Shown here: positions 31,220 through 40,675 of the stretch, piece by piece
Numbering within the stretch: position 1 is the stretch's first letter
How the letters are laid out: each line of letters begins with the position of its first letter
Assembly (NCBI GenBank): GCA_014529385.2
Contig: CM043958.1
Coordinates: forward strand, 153,785,293-153,849,292
Length of the DNA stretch: 64,000 nt
Direction: 5' to 3'
Source: Adiantum capillus-veneris
Taxonomy: Eukaryota > Streptophyta > Polypodiopsida > Polypodiales > Pteridaceae
The notes under the pieces: model-generated
Database searches by the model: none
What the model was told of the DNA's origin: nothing
The model's input: the letters and a program-made list of their open reading frames with translations, nothing else
Position numbers and translations under genes: made by a program

Positions 31220-31231
31220 TGGTATCACAGC
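31220..31231 (+). other. Primer-binding site, initiator tRNA-Met type
   Basis: TGGTATCACAGC, one mismatch from the canonical site, two bases after the LTR. Confidence 0.85.
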
Positions 31232-31536
31232 TTGAGGATTGGAGAGCACCATTGAAGCTTGTGGAAAGAAGCATACAAAACACTGTAAAAACTTCAGCAT
31301 GTTTTTGTATGTCAAAATGTATTTGTACAGGCCAATTCCCTCTGTTATTGACTGATTTTTTGTGCTCTTCAACTTTGCAGAAGAAAGTTTCCTCAAAATC
31401 CTCACTGATTTTGAGTTACATTTCTCAGATTGCCTGTAGTCGCGTAAGACAGGATGTAAAATTTTACAAATTAGATTTCTCTGTAGAATCAACGCTTCAT
31501 GTCGATTCTTACAACCATTTTTGAGTGCCCTACAAT

Positions 31537-32533
31537 TTTTCAGTGCTTTAGGCCCCACATTCGGTTCCTGCAAAACTTAGTCAAGCTAGTCCAAAGACCC
31601 AAGGTCACACACATGTTGCTAGTGCCACGTAGAGAATCATAGATGCAAATACCATATAGAGAAACTGATCATGGCACATAGGATTCTGGGTTTGACAAAG
31701 AGATTGGCATGGACCACCAAAAAAGTGAGTCTGTTGGCTGGCCAAACGAACGCATTGATCTGATGCTCTATGACCTTGACACAAAAACCCTAACCCTAAA
31801 ATTCATCACATGCATTGCTAATACTACGTCCATTAGTGGTTTTGTCTGCTCAGGCTTGATTCCAAAGCGAGCGGCCATTCCTAGTGAAATAAATTTTTCC
31901 TTGTATCCACTATCAATTGTGAAAGAAGATTAGGGCTTCCTGATCTCACACTTTGCCCCATGCTTTACAGAGCTCTGTACTCTTATCAATCATTGTATAC
32001 TAGCCGCTTTCTTCTTTAAACTTGTAACTAGACAAAAGGTGTACACATAGTTATCTATAAAAGGAATGAACAGGCATGTGTAAAGTAAAAGTGTCTCCAG
32101 CTGGAGTGTACAGGGCAATCTTACCTTTAATGAAGGCTCTCTCTTTTGGAAGGCCCCTTCAAAGACAGAGTCTATGGGAGGCACCCTTCGCACCTTGCAC
32201 AAAGGCCTTTCTTAAGGTATTCTAGAAGTCGCCTCAAAAAGGAGTTTCAAAAACACGCACTAATGCTAGCAATGATTTTGAGCACGAAGTATGCAGCATG
32301 CTTTGGAGCATATCAACATTTCACTCACCAAAAAGCTTTCTCAAGAACAATATGCCTCAACATCGATGAATTCTAAGTTCAAAGATATTATAAATTCATG
32401 GTCTTGGATCTACACTCAACATGAACTTCTAAATGAAAGGCAAGTGGCACATGAATATCCTCCTCACCTCAAATGATGCCGACAAGCACCTTTAGTCTTG
32501 CTTTCGTATGTTTTTGCAATCACGTTGCATGCG
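31537..32533. repeat. Repeat X copy 2 (uninterrupted)
   Basis: Matches 13249-13625 joined to 20132-20750, with no family B element between the halves. The junction reads CACTATCAATTGTGAAAG here. A degenerate retropepsin segment lies on its minus strand near 31920-31800. It sits in the leader of the copia element, upstream of its gag start, either as a nested insertion or a captured segment. No terminal repeats of X were seen. Confidence 0.8.
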
Positions 32534-32537
32534 ACAC

Positions 32538-32624
32538 TCTGTGGTTGCTTTGCCATTGTGTTTTGCAATTGGTTTGATTGCATGTGGCAATCTGTGGTTG
32601 CTTTGCCATTGTGTTTTGCAATTG
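32538..32624. repeat. Short direct duplication
   Basis: CTGTGGTTGCTTTGCCATTG...TTTGCAATTG occurs twice about 52 bp apart (32538 and 32590). It lies just outside the end of repeat X. Confidence 0.7.
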
Positions 32625-32970
32625 CACTGTGAAAATGGTTGTGCTTCACATGTTTGGCTTGAGTTTGACTCGCCATATCTATCGAATTTGACACAGGTTA
32701 TGTGGTCCTCTCTTTGATGATAGATTCATCAGTTATCTCATAGCGCTTTTGTTTACAAAGGCTCTTGGATTGGAGCAATTTTGGAATCATTTGAGCGGCT
32801 TTGCTTACTTGTCTCATTACATTGATCACCATATTTGCTAACAATTCTCTTGGACAACTTATGCCAAAATATATGTTGTATTTTGACAATGCTTGGAGTA
32901 TCAGCTAGCCAAGCTTTGACTATTGTTAGTAGATTGATTTGTGCTTGATTTTGATCACAGGATATCACCA

Positions 32971-34100
32971 TGGATTTGTCAAGTACATCATTGTCAAAGT
33001 TTATGCTTTTTCATACGAGGTCTGATGGCTTAGACTTTCAAGCATTGGAAACAAGTATGCATGATGCATTGACTCAATTGGGCCAAGTGTTGTCACTGCA
33101 AGGCATGGATGCTAGGCCAAAGTCTATGACTAATAACGAATGAGAGGACTTGGACGAGCTTGCATGTTTGATGATCATGTTGCAGCCTTGGTGAGTCAAT
33201 CTATTGTATCTGTTTGTATGCATGTACAACTAGAGATGTTTGGCAAAGATTGTGCAATGATTTTGGCATAGATGATTCTAGAGAGATGCCTATAGTCAAA
33301 GGATGATCTTCCAAACACAAAGACATTGTATGTTGGCACTGTGGTCATACAAGGCGTGCATGCTGGCATTGTTTTTGGTGAATGAGATACCGCAAGATAA
33401 GCATAGGATAGATGCTATCACTTTGACTAAGGTGGGAGCAGAAGGCTACACACAATGGAGATGTGAAATTTTCTTCTATGTTTACTCCTTTCTTATGTTG
33501 GTTGACAATGCATTAACTTCACATTGGATACTAGATGCAAGTGCTAGGTTTCATGTCACATCGAGTCGTGAGTGGTTTAGCACATATGCTAGTGGTATGA
33601 TTGGATGTGTGCATCTAGGTGGTTATTCATCACATGACATAGTTAGTGCAAGATGTCAGACTATCATTGTTGAGTGGTGCATCATACATGCTACAAGACA
33701 TATGCCATGTGCCAGGTTTGATGGAGAGCTTGAGGTCTGTGAGTCAGTTACGAGATAAGGGATGTCAGGTAGTGTTGGAAGAGTACTATTTTAGATTGCA
33801 TCACAAACAACTAGTCATAGCGTGAGGTGCTAGTGTTCGCATGATTCATGAGATGCACGTACGTCACGTTCAAGATGGTGCAGTCTTTGTGAGTATGCAG
33901 CCATGTAGAGAGACGAGGCGTGTCTTCTTTGTGGACAGGTTGCATGACGCTTCAGCTGGTGAGCATGTTGAGTCAGTTGTGTAGTAGGTTTTGTCATTTG
34001 TGGATGCGATGACAGATATGGATGGCTTGAGCACTGAGAATTCAATCATGATTCATTCATTCATGGAGATGCTTAGGCCAGAGGCTAATGCTTGTGAGTT
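32971..34100 (+). pseudogene. Copia gag start and protease region
   Basis: ATG 32971 (MDLSSTSLSKFMLFHTRSDG) opens a gag-like N-terminus that soon meets stops; DLDELACLMIMLQPW resembles the copia gag LDEKAxxxIxLxL segment. An open frame to 33758 encodes SHWILDASARFHVTSSREWF followed by STYASG, the copia protease active site (usually WILDSGASxH), with DASA replacing DSGA. The following sequence (VHLGGYSSHDIV) is the expected strand. Beyond this the frame decays; no integrase core, RT or RNase H can be read before the 3' LTR. Confidence 0.75.
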
Positions 34101-34644
34101 GGAGCTAGACATTTCTCTTGAGACACAGTTTCAAGACAGAAAGATGCTTTCGGTACACATGTGATATGCGATGGACACAAGGATGGGTTCTAAGGATTGG
34201 AGTTCAGGTGCCAAGATGATTGCCATGAGTGGAGTTTTGAGCCAGATCTCAAGACGTTCATTTAGATTGGCAGAGTTTGCCATGATTGCATCATTATTCG
34301 GGAGTCTCATGTATGAGATATTGATCTCGAGATGCAAGATTGCATTTGTGGTAGGTACATTTGTATTGGGAGCAGTCAGTCGTGCAGTGAGGACTGATAC
34401 TAGCTTTGAGCATAGGGGCACTTTGTAGTGTATTGTAAGATATATGCACGATGTGTGCGGCTTTGATGAGGAGTATGTGGTTGATGGCTATGTACTTCTC
34501 CTATAGTTCAACCCAGATGCACATAGAATTAGTGAGCTACCAGGCATTGGCTGAGGGTCATAATTGATGAGGAAATTGTACAGGTTTTGTGCAATTTTCT
34601 TTTGTTTTGTCCCTCATGGCCACATTGGCCTTTACATGGGAGGT

Positions 34645-34830
34645 TGTTGGGGTAAGCCCCATGTGTCCGGTTAGGCCAAGCATCCACTCACTAATCTTAT
34701 TATTTTATGTACATAATAGAATAAGGGGCTCACACATACAAGGTGAGTTTTCCCCTGCAAACATAGGTCTCCTCTTCTTCTCTCTTCTCCATTGTTGCAC
34801 TCATGCACACGCTCTTGCTCACGCACTTCA
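34645..34830 (+). repeat. Copia 3' LTR (186 bp)
   Basis: TGTTGGGGTAAGCCCC ... ACGCACTTCA, lacking the long CA tract of the 5' copy. Followed by the ATGAA target duplication. Confidence 0.9.
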
Positions 34831-34835
34831 ATGAA

Positions 34836-36240
34836 GGACGAGGTGAAGAAGCAATTGCAAGCATTATAAGGAGCAAGGGATAGTGCCAGAGATAGTGCAA
34901 TCTATAGTGTATGGAATGCAAGGTGGATGACCATGCCACAAACGAATGCAAAATGTGCGATTATTGTGAGCAGAGGAGGGAGAACTCTCCTATCAAGACA
35001 ATGCTAGATATTCATGTGGTGGTGCCTTGGCATGGTCCATCAGGCTCATTAAATAACTATGGCAATTAGGGGCAAGGCTATGAACCTTCTTTCATGATAG
35101 GAAACTTCTATACTTTTGGCAAAGAAGGCCACTTTGAACGGGAATTCCCTGAAGGTTCACAACCATCACAACATGCTCAAGAGTTCAACAAACAACTTTG
35201 CCCCTTGCATCACCAACTGGCCAATTTGCGACCCCAATAGTAGCTACAGTCACAAGGGTACATAGTAAAGTTGAAGCTTAGAGTACAAGTTTGAGATCCA
35301 ATTCAACCATCACATTAGAAAGCTTGAGGTTTAAGTCCAAAAATGCATGGCATAAGCACAAAAATTTGGCCCAAAATATTGCATGCTAGATAGCCCAATA
35401 GCCAACACTTGTACAACATGATATTGAACTACATGCTTCTACTAGTGGGACTAAGCCTTGGCATGAGAGGCAGCCAAGGAGCAGAATAACCAATGGGAGC
35501 TAGCGGCTAGAGGAAAAGAGTTAGGGCAACTCCGAGAGAGGCTTTGATAGTTGGAGTCAAGCAAGACTCACACATCTAGTAAAAAGGTTCGATTTGAGAG
35601 TGATGTAGAACAAAATGGTTCAGGCGGCTATGGTAGTCAATAAAATTTAGAAAAGAGTTGCATGCATGAGAGACAAAGTACACCTAAAGAGGAGGTCAAG
35701 AAGAAGCAGGTAGTTAGTTAAGGGAAGAGGGGTTGTTGAAGCCCACGATGAAAGGAGAAAACACCAACGGTATAGAAGAAAAAGGAGTAGGCAAAGGCCA
35801 AGTAGGGATGAAGAAAAACCAAATTTCATAGTGTGACAATGGAAGAAATAACATATGATGATGGCCCAAATGCCATAGAAAGATGAGTCAAGGAGCAAGT
35901 AATTAGATGTTGGAAGGCCCTAAGGAGGATTAGGAAGCAAAGGTAGTGAAAATCACAAAGAAAGCAACAACGGAAGATTGGTAGGCCAAGCTACAAATTG
36001 ATACAAAGCAAGTGCTATTGGACTCTAAGAACTTGGAGGATGAGCCCAACTCTTTGGAGGATCCAATTGAATTCCTTTTTACTAAGAGTTCTTGAGGAGT
36101 CACTAAATCAACTATATAATTGAAAAAATTGCTCAAGTGTTACTTCATGTGGAGAAGGAGTGGGCCAAGAAAGGGGTGCCACCTACTATGTTTGAAGTGC
36201 TGCATGTCAAAGACTGGGAAGGCCAACACGTAAGGTTATG
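34836..36240 (+). pseudogene. Ty3/gypsy gag, C-terminal part with ruined zinc knuckle
   Basis: Continues the gag of 30063-30979. At about 35108-35150 it encodes FYTFGKEGHFEREFP, which matches a plant zinc knuckle (C-x2-C-x4-H-x4-C) with all three cysteines changed to phenylalanine and only the histidine kept. Near 36000-36230 it encodes DSKNLEDEPNSLEDPIEFL and GVPPTMFEVLHVKDWEGQ in shifted frames. The element is cut at about 36240. Confidence 0.6.
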
Positions 36241-36560
36241 ATACCTCTTCACTTGGTAGTGCCATTGGCAAAGTAGTCTTAATGTCGGATTGATGTACAT
36301 CCCATTCAAAATAAGCTACCAATGCACAAATTAAATGAACATTACTCAAATGAAAAAATGGGCGGAGCGGTTTCTTTATAATCAATGAACTTTTGTTAAG
36401 CATAACCTTTTGCAACAATCCTTGCCATGTAGTGATCAACATGACCATTTGGCTTACATTTTATCTCATTATCCCACTTTGTACCAATAGCCTTCTTGCC
36501 AAGAGGCAAGTCACATTGAGTCTGAGTATAGTTCTTCACAAGTGCACCATATTCATCTTA
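36240..36560 (-). pseudogene. Copia reverse transcriptase, N-terminal part
   Basis: The minus strand encodes CDLPLGKKAIGTKWD, then KPNGHVDHYMARIVAKGYA, and LICALVAYFEWDVHQSDIKT followed by EEVS. These are the opening motifs of Ty1/copia RT (LPxGKKAIGTKWV, ARLVAKGY, WxVHQxDVKTAF). Asp in QSDIKT is the first catalytic residue. The sequence stops at EEVS, before the YVDD box, at the junction with gypsy sequence. Confidence 0.85.
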
Positions 36561-36979
36561 CATAACAACCATCCAATTTTTAATTTTGTGCTTCATCAAA
36601 TGTAAGAGGTTCCCCCTTGTGTCACACATACTTGAAACATCCAAAGCATAACAATATGATGCACCAGAAGCATGATGAGAACCCAAACAAGTACAAATAG
36701 ACAAAGATGCATTCAATTTGCTATCACACAAAGTATGCACCATCCATTTTGGTATTCATTTAGCTTCCTCATTTTCAATCGCATCCTTGTCAAGTGCATG
36801 ATTTACATTTGAATTAGAAATAGGATGATCTATGCATCGCTTAAAACGTGCATAGGATAAATGTTTGCCTCATTTGGACTTGTATTTCCACCATTGAAAA
36901 GAGGCAACAAGGTGTCAGAAGTGTCGTGTGAGCTTACAATTGTCTCTTTGGTACATGACACAAAGGACTAAGCTACATC

Positions 36980-37210
36980 TTCCACAAAAATAATGTCTCA
37001 AAAAGTAAAGATATGTTTTGACTATGAATGATATAACTCGTAATCGTTGATCTCAATGTTATGATCAACAAAAATGTATTTGACAACTTATCATTTGATT
37101 TTTGCATTGTTGTTTCACTACTAGAGCATAAGCCAAGCAACCAAAAACACGCAGCTGACCAATAGATGGTTTCTTATCATGCCATGCGTCATATGGGGTC
37201 ATAGACTACA
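36980..37210 (-). pseudogene. Copia integrase C-terminal segment
   Basis: The minus strand at about 37205-37115 encodes TPYDAWHDKKPSIGQLRVFG followed by CLAYAL, the TPYExW...HLRVFGC motif that ends copia integrases. The following frame is shifted. The HHCC and catalytic core parts between 37210 and 37460 are not readable. Confidence 0.75.
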
Positions 37211-37467
37211 AAGCTTTAGTGGGTCACATGTTAAGTATGTAGGTAGCACACACATGATATCCCTAACAAGAAAAAGCATACCCAACTTAATAAGAGGCAT
37301 TGTTGGCATAAGTGAGAGTATTCCCATTATAAATAACATAAAGAGAAGTGAACAAGTACCGATGAGATGTACACAATGTGCTTTGTAGAACCATTGTCAA
37401 AATATTGCACATGTGAATCTGTAGCCTTAATCATGCATGCATCACGGAGAGAAGGGTCATATTGACA

Positions 37468-38417
37468 CTACGTACTAAAATCCCATTCTACATCAACAAC
37501 AAAATTTGCAAATTTTACAATGGCTACATCTAAAGAAGAGTCACTTTCTTTCTCACATGCCTCTCTAGACTTTAGCTTAGGACATTGTTGTAACTTTTTC
37601 TTTCCTCTTTCAACAGATCTACCAAATGCACTGTTGTTATGGGAGGCATTTTTTGCAGATGGTTTGCTACCTAAAGAACGAGTATTGGAAGTAGCAATAT
37701 TGTTGTTGTTATCTCTTCTTTGTTTAGCAACAAAAGCTTGATCAATAGCACGTTGCTTACCCCTTTCTTTTCTTGACATAGCCTCTTTGTAATATCAAAG
37801 TGATCAACACATCAAACTTAAAAGTTTTATCATTGCCCTGTGCAACAAATCTTAAAGAAGAAGCAAAAGTTTTATACAAATTTGGTAATGCATTCATGAT
37901 AATCTTCACAAGTAAACGGTTATGAATGACTTCACCTACAACAATGAATTTCTCATCGTTATATTTGATTTCAACAAGAACATATCCATTTCATCTTCTT
38001 CATGCATGACCTTTGATTCTAGTTCTTTTTATAGAAATGATAATTTTGCACCATTATGACCTACATCCAAGCCAATCAAAATGTTCCAAGCTTATTTTTC
38101 TATTTTGGCTGAATAGATGTGTGGAGTAATAGTGCGCTTGATAGACATCATAGTTAATGCATGCACCTATAGTAGAGATGCTTGATAGACATCATGGTTA
38201 ATGCATGCACCTATAGTAGAGATGCACCTTTACATCTCTACTATAGGTAAAATAGCACCAGTAGTAGGAGCAAAGCTACTAGAACCTACAACATCCTCCA
38301 CAAAACCTGGATCCAAACAACCTATGTGTATGTACATCATAACCTTTAACAATGTTCCTTCCATACGCCCTTGGAAACAAGTACATTTGCATCATCAGGT
38401 AAGGTAACAATGTATAG
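37468..38417 (-). pseudogene. Copia gag (UBN2-like)
   Basis: Minus-strand pieces read SIKRTITPHIYSAKIEK, then LSFL-KELESKVMHEEDEMD, EVIHNRLLVKIIMNALPNLY in shifted frames, and KERGKQRAIDQAFVAKQ at the 37779 side. They follow the order of the copia gag domain, from the MMSVKRTIAPHI-type helix to the charged tail before the zinc knuckle. No intact knuckle is visible. The N-terminus lies beyond the nested insertion, at 48880-48960. Confidence 0.75.
38138..38247. repeat. 47-bp tandem duplication plus 14-bp hairpin
   Basis: TTGATAGACATCATxGTTAATG...GAGATGC is repeated in tandem (38138-38184, 38185 onward). It is followed by CCTATAGTAGAGAT, a 10-base loop, and ATCTCTACTATAGG (38210-38223 and 38234-38247), a perfect 14-bp stem. 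It lies inside the decayed copia gag. Confidence 0.85.
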
Positions 38418-39471
38418 TGTTGGACGGATACGCCGCGACGGACGTTAGCATAGCGAGAACTCACCTAACATATAATGTCAACTGAGGACGAAGCTCGACC
38501 CGCAGGCGCGTGGAAGCAAGCAAAGGGTGTCAACCTTTACTCGACCGACTAATGACTACTTCCTACAGAGATATCAACTCTACATGCCATCGGTTCTGTG
38601 AATGTGAGAGTCTCCTATGATGCTACCGCAAGCCAAAAGCCCATTAGACGTTCTCGAAACGTTACGAAACTTGAGGGATATCCTATCAACACCAATAGGC
38701 CACTCTCCCTAAGATCCGTGACCAAAAAAACCTACTCAATACCCTCCGTGCAGAAATGCGTAGGATGTCTGGCCGGTTTTTGTAGGTCGACGTTTCCGAA
38801 AACTAAAGTGCCTAATGTGTAGCTCTACTCGCTCTGATCGCGTGGATATGCTGAAATGCAAAAACGGACAACAGTTACTCACCGAAACTCCAAAAGTAGC
38901 TCGCGGGTGAATTTGCCAAAACACAGACGAACGCGTGTGATGTAAGCATCAACGCGTAGCTCCCCTCGTGGGCAACTCACTGCTGCTCTCCATTTGCGAT
39001 TCCGACCACCGTAGCTCCTGTAGCACACATACACACTCTCTCACTCTCTCGCAGTCTCCCAACGACACAGAAGATCAGATTTATTAGAAGTCCCTTTACA
39101 AAGCTTTAGGTTTTGGCTTATATACTAAGCCTTAGAAAACCTAATGTCCAACCAAAATGACCTTATTTGTCCCTAGGCTTCTATAGAGCTTAATTACAAC
39201 ACCGTGAGCTGGCTTTGCTCATCCAACAAGCATCTGTGGCCTCAATACAATTGTTGACTTAAAATATGAAGTTCCCGTAAACCTTACAAAAGTGGCCGTA
39301 ATGGCTCAAAATAATAATAACGGGATATTGGATGATGTCCATGAGCTTGTATCTTCACATTACAGCATCCATCTTCGTCTTCATCACTTCATCAACATCT
39401 TTATTTGGAATCTTTGAGGAATATTTATGGAATCTTTGTGGAAGCGTTGTTGAAAGGTTGACCTTTCAACA
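38418..39471 (-). repeat. 3' LTR of the 10.5-kb element (1054 bp)
   Basis: On the plus strand it starts TGTTGGACGG, and ends with a 24-base inverted repeat finishing ACCTTTCAACA (39448-39471), immediately before the polypyrimidine complement of the polypurine tract. TATAG at 38413-38417 is the surviving side of the target duplication. It contains one half-site (GCGTAGGATGTCT, about 38758-38770) of the leader palindrome. Confidence 0.92.
39448..39471 (-). promoter_or_regulatory. Terminal hairpin at the start of U3
   Basis: TGTTGAAAGGT, two bases, then ACCTTTCAACA: a perfect 11-bp inverted repeat forming the extreme LTR end beside the polypurine tract. Most of it has been deleted from the other LTR. 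Confidence 0.75.
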
Positions 39472-39484
39472 CTCTCCCCCTCCT
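39472..39484 (-). other. Polypurine tract of the 10.5-kb element
   Basis: The minus strand reads AGGAGGGGGAGAG directly before the 3' LTR. A second pyrimidine run, CTCTCCCCCTCC at about 39650-39661 on the plus strand, could be an additional internal tract. Confidence 0.85.
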
Positions 39485-40675
39485 AAGTCTTGTCGTCCCC
39501 GACAAGACCCTATGTCTGCAGTGGCCTTGACGAGTGCTTCATGTTTTGGTGTTGGTTGAAGCTTTTGTTGTTGCAGTTGCTTCTACCAGATGCTTTGTAT
39601 GTTGTAGAGGTACCTTTTTCTTGTACATGTAGTATAGTTGAAGCCATAGCTCTCCCCCTCCGATTGGTTGTTGTAGCATGAATAGGTTGAGTGAGGTTTG
39701 TTGTTGCAGCAAGTCTTTATCTTGGCAGCTTTGTATTGTTTGTTCTTTGGGTGTCATCCTGCATGTGTACCTGTAATCTTGAAGCCTTTTTGAATTGTTT
39801 CTGGGCCGCTCCCCTTGGATCCTATAGTTGATGAGCATGTAGTGGTTTGGGGATGTCGTTGGTCTGCTTTTCTGTGTTTTTATAAGAAAAAAAAAATGTG
39901 GCGTATATTACAAAATGAAGGTCTTGGATACCTGGATAGTACGAAAGGGAAAAACCCAGTGGGAAAAAAAGGCCTTTAGTCACCATTAAATGTGAGGCTA
40001 TATATGTACTTATGTTTGATGTAACCGAGTTTTGTTGAGTTAAAGTACTTATGGCCGAATGGCTACTATTACTGGATATACAGTGGATAAGTGTTAGTAG
40101 CTTGAAGTCAGAGTCATTGCTGTTGAGCAAATGCTTATGAAACCTGTTACCACTTCGTCATCGTCATTTTGTTGTGTAAGTGCATGGGTGGAACACAAAT
40201 CGTGTCAAATGCAAATGTCCAATGATGGGACATTATATATGCTTGCACAGATAGATGCATGGGAAACAATATGCGGTGCGAGAAGAGTTTGAGTGGGTGC
40301 TTCCTGGAGTGAACGTAGCTAGAGAAGCAAAAAGATATTTGACTTCAAGAGCTGCCTTTACTTGCCAGAAGGGTTTTTGTCGACGAGGTTTTTTCCACTC
40401 TCCTCACTGTGTTCATGTGCGTGAGTGTTTTCTTATCTACTCCGCCACTCCACCATTTAAAATAGTAGGCTTTGACTCTTATGCTCACCTCTTCCAGCAT
40501 GAGTGACATGACTTTATGTATGCTCAACTCTCCAGCTTGAGCTTTAATCTAAATATCTAGACTCATAGACCACAAAAAATATTAAGACATGAAGCTTGGG
40601 TCTAATGCTTGCTCATTTAGTGGCTCAGCTGCCCGACTCTGGACTCTTATGCCATTATTTTTATGGCGACTTGTC
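39485..40675 (-). other. 3' noncoding region of the 10.5-kb element
   Basis: No coding motif. Contains an A-run at 39888-39896, AAACCCAGTGGGAAAAAAAGG, and blocks such as CTCAACTCTCCAGCTTGAGC near 40525-40545. The same blocks recur in diverged form at 60.26-61.4 kb, which shows that this region belongs to a family with other members. Confidence 0.6.

Larger units (their letters stand above)
30980..34830 (+). mobile_element. Ty1/copia element, complete borders, degenerate interior
   Basis: LTRs 30980-31217 and 34645-34830 both start TGTTGGGGTAA(A)GCCCC and end GCACTTCA. ATGAA occurs at 30975-30979 and at 34831-34835, a perfect 5-bp target duplication. The primer site TGGTATCACAGC lies at 31220-31231. 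The interior is only 3.4 kb and holds gag/protease pieces plus a block of repeat X in the leader. No RT or integrase core is seen, so it is non-autonomous. Confidence 0.92.
30063..36240 (+). mobile_element. Ty3/gypsy gag region, interrupted by a copia element
   Basis: Left part 30063-30979 and right part 34836-36240 read as one decayed gag once the copia element 30980-34830 and its duplicated ATGAA are removed. The right end stops at about 36240, where a minus-strand copia begins. Plus-strand protease sequence at 51.6 kb may be its continuation beyond the second nested insertion. Confidence 0.7.

Noticed and set aside
31033-31573. 188-codon minus-strand frame with a Cys-Val run
   Set aside because: It crosses the CA microsatellite of the copia LTR and opposes the element's orientation.
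38598-38924. Host genes duplicated at 38.6 and 48.0 kb (74- and 62-codon frames on both strands)
   Set aside because: They lie wholly inside the two LTRs of the 10.5-kb element and are explained by LTR duplication.
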